The notes: a model not told the origin generated them from the sequence alone. Shown: positions 33,325 to 44,786, counted from the stretch's first letter. The stretch is 64,000 nucleotides of DNA from Sanghuangporus weigelae (GCA_033182465.1 CP137328.1:186001-250000); one strand, 5' to 3'. Translations and numbers: made by a program.

Positions 33325-36300
33325 ATGTACAATAAGCGATTGCCAATACAAGCATTGCATCCCCGATTACCTATTCGAGTGAAGGTTGGAACAAAGACCC
33401 TAGCAGTCAAAGCGTTAATCGATTCCGGAGCTACATGCAGCACGATACACCCCAACTTGGTACGACACTACAGCCTATTCAAAAAGAGGCTTGATCACCC
33501 TCGACCTTTGAATAATGCGGATGGAAGTCCCAACCAAGGAGGAGCAATCACGCACGAGGTCTACACATTAATTTTTGATGGACCTAAACCGCAGCCACAA
33601 ACGTTGGCAGTAGCAACCACAGGACAGGATCAAGTGATCCTAGGAATTGACTATTTGGCCAAAGTCAATCCCGAAATTGATTGGAAGAATCAAGTATGGA
33701 ATCGGAATGGTAATTCGATACCATTCGAGCTCAACGTCATACGAGCTACCAAGAAGCGAAGGCACAGGAAGCGCAAACGGAAACGGCAAACGAAAGGCAA
33801 ACCTGACAAGACAAGACCTAGGCATAACACGAAGCAACAGGCTCAGGACAGAGACAACTATCGACACTCTGGAGCACCAGGAATAATATTTACGCCAAGG
33901 AGAGACAACAACGGACACTCTCACGAAACGAAGCCACAAGCGAAGCCGGAAACCAGACCAGCAACACCAAGACTGGAACAGGCAAAACAGACGCCAGAAG
34001 TGAAGAGTCCGAGCACGGAAAATATACCAGACTCTGCAACGAAACAGCCACAGCAGGAAATGGCAAACAAGCATCATCGAGATGAGGAGGAAATAAACCA
34101 CACTCCCAAGCGATGGAAGAAACAGGCACCACAAGGAACGGGTATAGTGCAACGACGACCAAGGCACATACCGAGACGGATGATCCCAGCACGGCAACTG
34201 TACCAGACATCCGAAGGTGAAACACAAGATGTAACAGGCAAGCATAGCCTAGACGAACAGGAGGAAATAAACGACTCTCCGAAACGTTGGAAGAAACAAC
34301 CACCACAGAAGATACACCCACTGAGGCAAAACATGCCGGAAGATGAAGAACTCTGGCCATCACCAGAAGAAAACCCGGGCATGAAGTATAGGATACGACC
34401 ACGAAAGACACGGTATCCAGAGAAGCCAGTGGCAGGCATTATACGACCGAGAACGGCATCGTTAATGCGAGGAGCTAGTCCCACACCGAAGCGTACAAGA
34501 TGGGCAGACAACGAAAGCGATATCGAGATGCAAGACGAGCAGGAGACAACAGAAGACACTCCTATGCACGATATAGAGCCAGAAGACATTGAAAGTCTTA
34601 GGACGACCAACCAACCAGCTACCCTTACCAGAAAGGAAGAGCTCGCTGCAAAGCTAGAGCTAGACATCAATCGAAATTGGTCACCAAGGCAGCAGAACCA
34701 AGTCTCACAGCCTCTGAACAAAGCGAGTTCAGTATCCCAGCAGTATTCTCAACAAAAGGCAGCTGCAGAAGGACTACTAGGAACACAGAAACGAGATTGG
34801 CGAAAACTCCTACCAAAGGAAATAGAAGACTACGCAGATGTCTTTGATCCTGACAAGTCAAGAAGGTTACCCAAGCATACGAAATGGGATATGGCAATTA
34901 ACCTCAAAGAAGGAGTACCATTACCGAAACCGAGGCCTATTATCAAGCTCACACGAGAAGAGCAGGCAGCACTCGATGCTTATGTCAAAGAGTTACTTGA
35001 CAAAGGATGGATTGAAAAGGTTCAACCACATGAACCATGTCCGGTAGCAGCACCAGTCTTCTTTGTAGGAAAGAAAGACGGAGGAGCACGAGCAGTAACC
35101 GATTACCGAGACATCAACGACACGACAGTATCAGACCCATACCCGATACCGATCATGAGTGTTCTCCCAGAGAAACTGGAGAAAGGAAAATTCTTCTTTA
35201 CACTCGACATGCGATCAGGTTACAACAACCTGCGAATCCGAGAAGGAGACGAGTGGAAGGCAGCATTCCGAGTTGGCAATGCAGTCTACAAGCCAAAGGT
35301 CATGATGTTTGGAATGAAGAACTCACCTGCAGTATTCCAACGATTCATGAATGACAACTTCGAATATTGGCTCAGGACAGAAGAAGCACTCAACTATTTG
35401 GACGACCTTATTGGTCAAGCACAAACTGAAGAGGAACATTGGAAACTCCTCAGGGCAATTCTACAGAAATGCCGAGAGCTCGACATTTACCTCAAAATCG
35501 AGAAATGTCACTTCCTCCAAACCCAGCTCGACTACTTGGGATTTGTAGTAGGAACGAAAGGCATCCAGATGGATCCTTATAAGCTCAAAGCTATTCACGA
35601 ATGGCCAGTGCCAAAGACGAAACGACAAGTTCGAAAGTTCCAAGGATTTTGTAACTTCTACCGAAGATTCATCAGGAACTATGCCGATACATTCGCACCT
35701 ATTGGCGACCTTATCAAAAAGGATCGCAAGTTCATATGGGCAGAGGCACAAGACAAGGCATTCGAAAGTATCAAGAAAGCATTCGAAACGGAAGTCGCAT
35801 TGGCAATGCCAAAGCCAGACAAACCATATACATTGGAAACCGATGCATCCGATGTAGCGATTGGTGCAGTCTTACAACAAGAAGACAACCAAGGAGAACT
35901 GAGACCTTTAGGTTTCATGTCGAAAACTCTAACGAACACCCAACGAAACTATCCGACGCATGACAAAGAGATGCTAGCAATCATGGAAGCACTCAAGCAT
36001 TGGAGACACCTATTGGAGGGAACTAAAGAACCAGTAACAATCCGAAGCGATCATGCAAACCTCCGATACTTCATGACAGCTCAGAATCTATCGAGACGTC
36101 AAGCAAGATGGGCACTAGAGTTATCACGATATAACTTCAAGATTCTCCATTGGCCAGGCAAGAAGAACCAAGCTGACGAGCTATCACGACGATCCGACTA
36201 TATGCCAGAGGACAAGGACAACTTAGGAGTTACCTTGTTACCTCCTGATACGATCAAGCAACAAACATTGCGACGCACAGAGATCAACGGTCTATACAAG

Positions 36301-37803
36301 CTAGAAACTGAAATGGTCACTATCTCTGATCCTATTATTCGAACGATCAAGAGGAACTACAATACCGAGGAGGCTAAGAAGGAAATTCAGGCGATCAAGC
36401 AGAGCAACGGCTACAGTTACAGGAACGGCTTGCACTACGTAACCAATGCATTATATATCCCGCCGTCCGCCAACCTACGAGCGTTGCTAATCCGAAGGCG
36501 CCATGATCACAAACTTGCAGGCCACCCAGGAGCAGAAAAGACCATAGAGCTTGTAAAGCGATCATACTATTGGCCGAAGATGGAAGAAATGATCCGAGCA
36601 TATACCGCAACCTGCGACATATGTCAGCGTGCAAAACCGATTCGACAGTTTCGAAATCCGCCGCTCCAACCGTTGGAGGCACCACATCAACCATGGGAAA
36701 CCATAACCTGTGACCTGATTACCGACTTACCAGTTAGCAATGAAGGCTACAGTGCGATACTCGTTATAGTGGACAAACTCACTAAAATGGGGAAGTTCAT
36801 TCCTTGCCAAGGAATACCCAATGCTAAGCAGTTGGCACGTTTGTTCCGCCAACATGTCTTCAAATACTACGGGGCCCCTAAACGAGTAATCTCCGACCGA
36901 GGTAGCAACTTCACCGCGCAATTCCTCAAGGAGTTCTGCAGACTCATCGATGTCGATTGGAAAACTAGTACAGCGTATCATCCACAAACCGATGGTCAAA
37001 CCGAGCGACTAAATCAAGAGCTTGAACAGTACTTACGCTGCTACGTGTCCTACCGACAAACAGATTGGGCAGAGTACATCGATATAGCAGAATTCGCCTA
37101 CAACAACAGGAAGCACAGTACTACACATCAGTCACCATTCTATACACTGTATGGATGGCATCCTCACCTGGACGTTGCGGAGACCGGTGATTCAAACGTC
37201 CCAGAAGCAATAAATCACCTAGAGGAGCTTCGACAAGTACAGCAAGAAGCCTATAATTCGATTAGGCAAGCGAATGAAGCAATGAAGCTTTATGCAGACC
37301 TGCATCGAGGCAAACTGCCAGAGTACAAGCCAGGAGACGAAGTGTTACTAGACATGAGGAATCTCAGTCGATTGGAACCAACGAAGAAACTTGCAATGAA
37401 ATGGGCAGGGCCTTATAAAGTCGAGAAGGCAGTCGGACAAGTGTCATTCAGATTACGCTTACCCGAAACCCTTCCGATCCACCCAGTGTTTCATGCGAGT
37501 CTTCTCAGGCCTTACAAACGAAAGGAATACCCTGGAAGACCCACTTTGGATGAACCACCACCTATTGAAGTGGAGGGAGAAGCAGAGTACGAAGTGGAGA
37601 CGATTCATAACACAAGACGTCATCGGAGCAAGGTCCAATACCTTATCCAATGGAAAGGATACCAGGAGCGAACATGGGAGCCACTTGACAACCTCAAGAA
37701 CTCCTATCAAATGATCGAAGCATTCCATAAAAAGTATCCTCAGGCAATCCAGCCACCGAACCTTAACCAATGGATCGCCGCACGAAAACGAATGAGGCAA
37801 TAG
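33325..37803 (+). CDS. Gypsy element: pol polyprotein with chromodomain
   Basis: 1492 residues in one open frame. Aspartic protease with DSGATCS near residues 33-39. A long charged linker follows (about residues 140-480) containing a duplicated motif around SPKRWKKQ/TPKRWKKQ. Reverse transcriptase with YLDDLIGQ near residue 689. RNase H with LETDASDVAIGAVL near residue 837. Integrase with the HHCC zinc site (HKLAGHPG ... CDICQRAK, about residues 1063-1102) and catalytic DDE blocks CDLITDLP, ISDRGSNFT and TERLNQELEQ. A C-terminal chromodomain (VQYLIQWKGYQERTWEP) near residues 1435-1460 marks a chromovirus. The frame looks whole. Confidence 0.93.
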   Translation: MYNKRLPIQALHPRLPIRVKVGTKTLAVKALIDSGATCSTIHPNLVRHYSLFKKRLDHPRPLNNADGSPNQGGAITHEVYTLIFDGPKPQPQTLAVATTGQDQVILGIDYLAKVNPEIDWKNQVWNRNGNSIPFELNVIRATKKRRHRKRKRKRQTKGKPDKTRPRHNTKQQAQDRDNYRHSGAPGIIFTPRRDNNGHSHETKPQAKPETRPATPRLEQAKQTPEVKSPSTENIPDSATKQPQQEMANKHHRDEEEINHTPKRWKKQAPQGTGIVQRRPRHIPRRMIPARQLYQTSEGETQDVTGKHSLDEQEEINDSPKRWKKQPPQKIHPLRQNMPEDEELWPSPEENPGMKYRIRPRKTRYPEKPVAGIIRPRTASLMRGASPTPKRTRWADNESDIEMQDEQETTEDTPMHDIEPEDIESLRTTNQPATLTRKEELAAKLELDINRNWSPRQQNQVSQPLNKASSVSQQYSQQKAAAEGLLGTQKRDWRKLLPKEIEDYADVFDPDKSRRLPKHTKWDMAINLKEGVPLPKPRPIIKLTREEQAALDAYVKELLDKGWIEKVQPHEPCPVAAPVFFVGKKDGGARAVTDYRDINDTTVSDPYPIPIMSVLPEKLEKGKFFFTLDMRSGYNNLRIREGDEWKAAFRVGNAVYKPKVMMFGMKNSPAVFQRFMNDNFEYWLRTEEALNYLDDLIGQAQTEEEHWKLLRAILQKCRELDIYLKIEKCHFLQTQLDYLGFVVGTKGIQMDPYKLKAIHEWPVPKTKRQVRKFQGFCNFYRRFIRNYADTFAPIGDLIKKDRKFIWAEAQDKAFESIKKAFETEVALAMPKPDKPYTLETDASDVAIGAVLQQEDNQGELRPLGFMSKTLTNTQRNYPTHDKEMLAIMEALKHWRHLLEGTKEPVTIRSDHANLRYFMTAQNLSRRQARWALELSRYNFKILHWPGKKNQADELSRRSDYMPEDKDNLGVTLLPPDTIKQQTLRRTEINGLYKLETEMVTISDPIIRTIKRNYNTEEAKKEIQAIKQSNGYSYRNGLHYVTNALYIPPSANLRALLIRRRHDHKLAGHPGAEKTIELVKRSYYWPKMEEMIRAYTATCDICQRAKPIRQFRNPPLQPLEAPHQPWETITCDLITDLPVSNEGYSAILVIVDKLTKMGKFIPCQGIPNAKQLARLFRQHVFKYYGAPKRVISDRGSNFTAQFLKEFCRLIDVDWKTSTAYHPQTDGQTERLNQELEQYLRCYVSYRQTDWAEYIDIAEFAYNNRKHSTTHQSPFYTLYGWHPHLDVAETGDSNVPEAINHLEELRQVQQEAYNSIRQANEAMKLYADLHRGKLPEYKPGDEVLLDMRNLSRLEPTKKLAMKWAGPYKVEKAVGQVSFRLRLPETLPIHPVFHASLLRPYKRKEYPGRPTLDEPPPIEVEGEAEYEVETIHNTRRHRSKVQYLIQWKGYQERTWEPLDNLKNSYQMIEAFHKKYPQAIQPPNLNQWIAARKRMRQ

Positions 37804-37978
37804 TTGCATCACATGCACTCCACCCGATGGAGCCGCTTATGGATCCACAATAGAGACGATGAGTAAGGTCCCCAATGACCTTACCAAGCGATGACATCAA
37901 TGTGGCACACCAAAGCGAGAGCAGAGATAGAAGAATTAGGCAAGACATCGCCGACATACCAACAAGATGGTATAAAAC

Positions 37979-39055
37979 ATGGAGAACTTCGAGCTAAGGA
38001 ACAACAACTCGAATCTCAACAGCTCTACTTCACTGCAGACGAACCACTACTCAGCTATGCCTATTTTCGACGAGCTACATGCATTCTGTCAACCAGAAGA
38101 TGCACCAGAATGGACATTTACACTTAGGCCACCGACCGAACGTTATCAATGGCCACAGCTGTGCAACCGATTCAACGAAGAGAACTACGAAGACGAAATC
38201 GTACCCCTATGCCCAGGGAAGTACTTCGATGATCTATTCGACAAGTGGAACGCAGTCCACCACAACCGAGACGAAATACCCCACCTTATGATGGCGAATC
38301 ACTCAGACGAGTGGTTATTCAAACTCAGTAACCCTCGAGACGCAGCATTACGCCGACTCAATGATGATGCATTTCTAACCTATGCGATCGAACTCGAAAC
38401 ACAAGCATTACACCGAGGCAAGATCGACTTTAGGCACGAAACGACATACAAGAACATCATGGGCATCTATCATTCGGCAATTCAAATTTGCGCCTACCGA
38501 CGAGACATGACTACCGCAATTCTTAACCGAATGATGCGATGGAGTCACTATCATCCGATGAGCATCGATGCGATGAAGTACATTATATACATAGCCGACC
38601 AGACGGGCTTCTATGCATCCCACACCATGCAGTTCATGACGGTACTCAACATGACGAAGTATTACGAAGGAACGAGATACCGAACGGTTATTGAAGCGAG
38701 GAACTCTACTACGGACGAGGTACCACTCGACAACATCGAGCACCACGTAGTCGAAGGCAAAGAGGTTAACTACGACCCTCATTACCTTATGGAACTCAAC
38801 AACCGAGAGGAAGAAGCCAGAGAGAAACTACAGGCTACACGACACCCATTGCTGGAAGATCTGATGATCTCAGTCTACCAGTACCCGAGCGAACTCTACC
38901 AGCCGGACGAGATGCTTACTATGTCGGAACAGGAGGACATGTACATACACTCCGACGATACAGAGTCAAGTGAAGAAGGTGAAAGCAGGGAACTATATAC
39001 CCCAGCGAACTCGGCCCAGACTACACCTGAGGCTGAAGAATCCGAAGATTTGTAA
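37979..39055 (+). CDS. Gypsy element: extra open frame after pol
   Basis: 358 residues placed between pol and the 3' LTR, the position where some LTR elements carry an additional gene. I recognise no domain, no signal peptide and no membrane segment, so I do not call it an envelope gene. Recognisable features are a mixed, globular-looking core (CPGKYFDDLFDKWNAVHH, SHYHPMSIDAMKYIIYIA) and an acidic Glu/Ser-rich tail (SDDTESSEEGESRE). An in-frame ATG close downstream could be the true start. Confidence 0.55.
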   Translation: MENFELRNNNSNLNSSTSLQTNHYSAMPIFDELHAFCQPEDAPEWTFTLRPPTERYQWPQLCNRFNEENYEDEIVPLCPGKYFDDLFDKWNAVHHNRDEIPHLMMANHSDEWLFKLSNPRDAALRRLNDDAFLTYAIELETQALHRGKIDFRHETTYKNIMGIYHSAIQICAYRRDMTTAILNRMMRWSHYHPMSIDAMKYIIYIADQTGFYASHTMQFMTVLNMTKYYEGTRYRTVIEARNSTTDEVPLDNIEHHVVEGKEVNYDPHYLMELNNREEEAREKLQATRHPLLEDLMISVYQYPSELYQPDEMLTMSEQEDMYIHSDDTESSEEGESRELYTPANSAQTTPEAEESEDL

Positions 39056-39595
39056 ACAACTCTTCTTTTATGCAACCCCTTTCCCATATCGTGACCCGAC
39101 ATGGTCAATTATGCATTTTATTCTTACCCTATGGTATTTATGGTCACATCCGACCAAATTATGCTTTATGCACCTCTTCATTTCACGCTCATTCGGCCAA
39201 CCAGCACAAATGAAGCACTATGCAGAAGTGTCAAAGAACCTACAAGGGCCTAGACATTTTGTATATTGCGTCATTGTGCCGGCGCCGAATTGGCAGATTA
39301 TGCCTACCTTTTATTATCCTCTATGCAACGGAGAAGCCAAAAAGGTTACGTGAAGTCACTCCCTTGCATTATGCTAGGATGTGCCTTCACGCTGAAAGGC
39401 ACTCCAATTACACTCTTTCTTCGAAAAACTCCATTTGGGGGTTGAAGAGCCGTAGGTAAACACCGGGAACTTCACTCCCAAATTGGTATAAAACTTATTC
39501 ATTAACGACTTTATGATTTCTTTCTTATCACTTTCAATTGCGCCATATTCTTTACATGATGCACATTTCATATTCATATCCCTTCCCACCACCCT
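39056..39595. other. Gypsy element: stretch between the extra frame and the antisense frame
   Basis: No convincing coding region. It is probably 3' untranslated sequence of the element. Confidence 0.4.
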
Positions 39596-39911
39596 TTACA
39601 AGTCAATGTCTTCCCAGACACCCTTTTCACGACGTTCCTGCGAAGCAATACCTGCATTTTCGACGACTGGATCGATATCCTCAACGTCATAACCGAGCGC
39701 GAGGTGAACTCGAAGCGCAACAGTCGTAACATCGCGCTGGAACGATTGCATTTCAAAGTCGGCCTCCTAGAGGATGATTAACAACTTGAAACGGCACAGA
39801 GCATGCATCACTTACCTGAGCACGCCTCTTACGCTCCAAAATCCAATGATTTATGCCGAAAATCGCGACAATAACGACAAAAACAGTAACAGCAGCGGCG
39901 ACTTTCGACAT
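39596..39911 (-). CDS. Gypsy element: small antisense frame with one membrane helix
   Basis: On the strand opposite to gag-pol, an ATG at 39911 opens a frame with a clear hydrophobic helix (VAAAVTVFVVIVAIFGI) and a basic stop-transfer ERKRR. Right after it lies a GT-AG pair (39815 to 39767, 49 bases, the intron size of host genes) leading into a second open segment that ends at 39596-39598. This would make an 88-residue single-pass protein. The splice is predicted only. A longer start at 39944 is possible. It may be a captured host gene or an element-specific antisense gene. Confidence 0.45.
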
Positions 39912-40035
39912 TTTGGAGCAGAGATGATGATGGTTTGATAGCAAAAATCAACCATCACTAGGCGACCCTTTATCCGAGCTTTCTCACGGATTAGGATGAA
40001 CATTTCTCCGAAAGTTCATCTTAGGGGGGGTGTAG

Positions 40036-41547
40036 TGAAAGGATCCGCTCAAAATCTCGCATCAGGATCGACACGATCAACAGATCTACACGATCAGCTT
40101 TCCAAACGCGACCGGTAACCAAGCCAGCTATCAAAGGCCCAAGCAATCGAGCGGCCTAGGCAACAGTAACCCGTTACCACCCGAGCGCTAGAAGCACCGA
40201 AGCGGATACGTAATCCCGCTAACAGCTAACACCGCCGACCGCCTATTACCGCGGACTACCACTCTAACGCCGCCGACCAAGCAACCAGAGTGACCTCGAT
40301 CAAAAGAAGCGATCAAACTTCTTAGAAGTCCAGAAGCACAACTACTAAAGCCTAAACGCTAAAAGGCTAAAGGCTAATAAGGTTTATGGAGACCTCACTG
40401 GCATTTCAGCACTGTCAAGTCTGTGCACGAGTTTACATGGTCCTTTATGAAGTATACTACATAGTATGCACGGCAACAGTTGGTACGCGTGACTGTCACA
40501 TCGAAACCGAGCGACACCTTCAGGATACAATGCATTCCAATCCACCAAGCCCAATAGTACCCAAGAAACGAGAGGAACTCACGATCACAACTCGGACCCC
40601 TCGAACTGCGAACCCGATAACTTGGAGAATGATTGGATGGTATAGACCGGAGTTGCACACACCATGTCCAGCATCTACGATACAGGCAAACCTTTATTTA
40701 CCGAGAGATGCGAACCTGGAAACCAAGCAATTACAACTCCTTATACAACGAAGGATATGGCGCTACATTCGAGATATACGATACGAAGGCAAAGCATGGC
40801 TAGTCACCAGAACCCAGCAGAACCCACCAGCAGAGCTTATGCAGTTCATGATATGCCTTGGACCATACTCTACACCGACCCGACACCTTAACACTGACGT
40901 GCGAGTTATGCTTACCCTCGCTGGACCTCGAGATGAATTCCGAAGAATCACATACCGAGCAGCCTACATCGCTCCAAGAGCAAAGATGCCACTCAATGAC
41001 GGCAATGACATCGTTATGGAGTACTGACAGTGGAGCATTCCATATCGGAGCACCACCTCTATTGTCTCAGTCAGCAACTCCAAAGAATTCTGTCATAGTG
41101 GAGACGACCTTACAAAGATTGGAGCAAAGTGGAGCGAAGCGCAGCAGGATGACAAAGGAACAGATGTAATGGTGGAGGAAAGTGGAGTAAAGTGGAGACA
41201 GGATGAGTAAGAAATAGGACGGAAAATGGAATATCTGGGAGCATAAATAGTTGTAGGATTAGGCCCTCATTTCCCCATCTTTCGATCCTCTTAACACACT
41301 GGTGTAAAGCTTGCCCTACAGCGAGCTATTACTGTGTGCTTTGTACTATCACGCCTCTTGGAAATCCCAATCTGCTTTACTATTACCTCGTATCTGAAAG
41401 CATCCATAACTCGGACCGCGACTAGGAAGGCTAGTAAGGGACCGCGTGGTACAGCCAGACGTGGGTAGATAAGATCACCTCTGCACAACACACCGCTGCT
41501 TAGGCAAAAGGATCAAACCGGTGTAACCCCGGGCCTACTCCCTAACA
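40036..41547 (+). repeat. 3' LTR of the full-length Gypsy element
   Basis: 1512 bases, offset from the 5' LTR by 10,725 bases with no difference found in the parts compared. It contains the same 213-codon open frame at 40386-41027. Confidence 0.88.
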
Positions 41548-42901
41548 ATATATGAGAGAAGGGTTGTATGAGGGCTGAGGAACGCGTGGGAAGCGCTCGA
41601 GGAAGGATTCCGAGGATGGGCTTCTCCCAAGATTGATGGTGGCGGTGCAAAGGCTAAATCGACTCTCCGGCTCAACTGCGAGCTCTGGACTAAAGCCGAC
41701 TTACACAAGGCACGAGAACTAATCTAACTAAGGCTACGCTAGTCGAACCACCAACTCGAACGTGACTAATCGACCGTGCTAACTCACTGGGAAGCGACGG
41801 CAGCTGATCTCACTCGGAGTCTAAAGTGTCGGAACGCGGCGTAACAATTCAAAACGCGATATGAAGGACAGGGACGGTAACTGAGCGACCTTAACGTGAT
41901 ACAAGAGACGGAGGGACTTTACGGTGATGGAAAGGGATAATATGGTGTCCTTTTCCGACGACAGTGGAGAGGGGAAGGTGTTACGAGACCGAAAGCACGC
42001 GGCACGCTAAGTAACTGGGTTACGAGCGAAACCAGCGAAACCGATCGGAACACGCAATGAAGTTTTGATCTGGATGACAGAGACAGGATGGGTCCTTTAT
42101 ACGAACCAGGCGAACTATACGAACGTACGAACGGCTCTGCTGCGAAGAGAGGTCACCGATCGACTGTACAGAACACGAAATATCGTATATTATGCTTTAG
42201 AGACGAGAGAGTTTTCTACGAACAAGAAGAACTCGAAGCTGGGGGACTAGAGACGGTGTGAGAACTCCCCCCCTCCACTACGAGAGTCGTGCTAAATTTA
42301 TACTAAGCGTCCAAACTGAGCCTCCCATCGGTCAGAAAACATAAGCTATAAGAAAAAGGGGAACGCATATCACTTATCCACCATGGAGAGGGGCGCATAT
42401 GAATGGTTAAGGGACACATAAAACAGAAAGAAACAATACTAAGCATGGTCGGAACGAGAGCATAAAGAAATAAAAGGGACGCATATAGAAAGGTGAGATC
42501 ATAAGCGAAGCCTTCGGAACCGGGTGTCTTTGAGCGGAACGAGTCGGAACTTGGGGAAAAGACTTGGAAAGACCTCGGCTAGCCTTACAGAGCAAATCTG
42601 CGACGTTTTGAATGGGAGAGGGACTGTGGACGACGCCGCAGGGTCAAATCTCTTTGTCAGGAGTACGGATCCGGGATCCGGAGACTTGTGATTGACGCGT
42701 GTAGGATCGTCGCGTGATTCTTCCGCCGTGTCTTATATGATGGCCGATCACGGAACGGTGCACGTGCCATTTAGACTATGGCGTTCTTGCTAAGTCCCCT
42801 CGCTCCAGCGAAACCAGTCAGAACCGGGCGAAACCAGTCGGAATACCGCGGAACTGGTCGTAACGACTTTGTACGCTCCCAAGCTTTAGTCTTACTCTTC
42901 A

Positions 42902-43323
42902 ACGGGCGTCAGTGACCACCAGGAGAGTGACATCCTCGCCAATCACTATGAAGAGAACTCAGTCGGTGATCACTTATAAGGTCTCGGTGTCGTTGATAAG
43001 TAGTAGAGCGACAGCAATTACTAGGAGAGTGACGGTGTCGCCAACTCTCAGGACCGGAGGTAACTCTGCTGATCACTTGCGCAGTGGTGGGGAAGCATGT
43101 GCCCCTATTATTACCTAAACAGGAGCGGAGTCTTGCGTTGGCATGCGGTGTAGTCTATCAGACCCTCTTAAACAGCGGCGAAGACAGCTGCATTCGACCA
43201 CAGGGAGGTGTCGGCGATGTCAAAGATCGGAGAGGTAAGAAAGGGTGCAACTCGCAGCTAGGCCTCCTAGATAGCTCAATGCCGTGGCGAACAATTTGAC
43301 CTGGAAGCACTGCCGCTGATTGG
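42902..43323. repeat. end of tandem unit R1 and start of unit R2
   Basis: This is the continuation of the interrupted repeat (ACGGGCGTCAGTGACCACC matches 29047-29065). Near 43147 the next unit starts with the block that also lies at 28655 (TATCAGAC...CTCTTAA, then CCACAGGGAGGTGTC). No gene is seen. Confidence 0.65.
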
Positions 43324-44786
43324 TGAAACTCCTGTGGGCATTCTGATACCAGACAGGGAATATAAAGTTCGAGGGGCTGCCCTAGAATACCTTTGAGTAG
43401 TTAGCAGAGAGTTACACCTAGACCAAAGGCAAGTGGAAATGAAGGGATAAGGGAATATACGAGGGAAGGGTTGTAAGAGGGCGGAGGAGCACATGGGAAG
43501 CACTCGAGGAATGATTCCGAGGATGGGCTTCTCCCGAGATTGATGGTGGCGGTGTGAAGGCTAAATCGACTCTCTGGCTCAACTGCAAGCTCTGGACTAA
43601 AGCCGACTAACACAAGGCACGAGAACTAATCTATCTAATGCTATGCTAGTCAAACCACCAACTCGAACGTGACTAATCGACTGTGCTAACACACTGGGAA
43701 GCGACGGCAGCCAATCTCACTCGTAGTCTAAAGTGTCGGAACGCGGCGTAACAATTCGAAATGCGATACGATGGACGGAGGGACTGTATGGTGATAGAAA
43801 GGGATGATATGGTGTCCTTTTCCGACGACAGTGGAGAGGGGAAGGTCTTGCAAGACCGAAAGCACGTGGCACGCTAGGTAATGGGGTTACGAGCGAAACC
43901 AGCAAAACAGATCAGAACACGCGAGGAGGTTTTGATACGGATGATAGAGACAAGAGGAGTCCTTTACACGAACACGGTGAACTGTACAAACATACAAATG
44001 GCTCTGCTGTGAAGAGAGATCACCGATCGACTGTGCAGAACACGAAATATTGTATATTAGACTTTAGAGACGAGAGAGTCCACTACGAACAAGTAGAACT
44101 CGAAGCTGGGGGACTTGAGATGATGTGAGAACTGCTCCGCTCCAACTAAGCTGTCCCCCTCACTACAAGAGTTGTGCTATATTTATACTAAATGTCCAAT
44201 GCTGAGCCTCCCATCGGTCGGAAAACATAAGTCATAAGAAAAAGAGGAACACATATCACTATCTACAAAGGAGAGGGGTGCATATGAATGGTTAAGGGAC
44301 ACATAAAGCAGAAAGAAACAATACTAAGCATGGTTGGAACGAGAGCATAAAGAAATAAAAGGGACGCATATAGAAAGGTGAGATCATAAGCGAAGCCTTC
44401 GGAACCAGGTGTCTTTGAGCGGAACAAGTCGGAACTTGGGGAAAGGACTTGGAAAGACCTCAGCTAGCCTTACAGGGCAAATCTGCGACATTTTGAATGG
44501 GAGAGGGACTGTGGACGACGCTGCAGGGTAAAATCTCTTTGTCAGGAGTACGGATCCAGGATCCGGAGACTTGTGATTGACGCGTGTAGGATCATCGCGT
44601 GTTTCTTCCGCCGCGTCTGATATGATGGCCGATCATGGAACGGTGCACGTGCCATTTAGACTATGGCGTTCTTGCTAAGTCCACTCGCTCCAGCAAAACC
44701 AGTTGGAACTGGGCAAAACCAGTCGGAACACCGCGGAACTGGTCATAACGACTTCATACGCTCCCAAGCTTTAGTCTTACTCTTCA
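43324..44786 (+). repeat. solo LTR of family B, copy 2
   Basis: 1463 bases from TGAAACTCCTG to TTACTCTTCA, inserted in tandem unit R2. The flanks TTGG and TCAG correspond to TCGG in the uninserted unit R1 (28825-28828), so a 4-base target repeat has aged by one transition on each side. No internal sequence remains. The GTTACGAGCGAAACCAG region and the AAAGGGACGCATATAG region match copy 1 closely. Confidence 0.75.

Larger units (their letters stand above)
29311..41547 (+). mobile_element. full-length Ty3/Gypsy chromovirus, nested, very young (fossil class)
   Basis: 12.2 kb element with two 1512-base LTRs (29311-30822 and 40036-41547) that appear identical wherever compared, and the 5-base target repeat ATATA on both sides (29306-29310 and 41548-41552). 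It inserted into solo LTR B copy 1. The internal region holds two upstream frames, a gag-like frame with a zinc knuckle, a long pol, an extra frame after pol, and a small antisense frame. A polypurine tract (AGGGGGGG, about 40023-40030) precedes the 3' LTR. It looks whole: I see no obvious break in the pol frame. Identical LTRs imply very recent insertion. Confidence 0.9.
29175..42901 (+). repeat. solo LTR of family B, copy 1, split by a nested Gypsy element
   Basis: The LTR runs TGAAACTCCTG...TTACTCTTCA in two pieces, 29175-29310 and 41548-42901 (about 1.48 kb in all). It is flanked by the 4-base target repeat ACGG (29171-29174 and 42902-42905). No internal element sequence remains, so it is a solo LTR. 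A second copy lies at 43324-44786. Confidence 0.75.

Noticed and set aside
33640-34721. Long minus-strand open frames (up to 215 codons) opposite the pol linker
   Set aside because: They are shadows of the biased codon use in the repetitive linker, have low-complexity Ser/Val/Leu composition and no recognisable domain.
37979-39055. Extra frame after pol as an envelope gene
   Set aside because: No signal peptide, no membrane anchor and no furin-like site are visible. Position alone is not enough.
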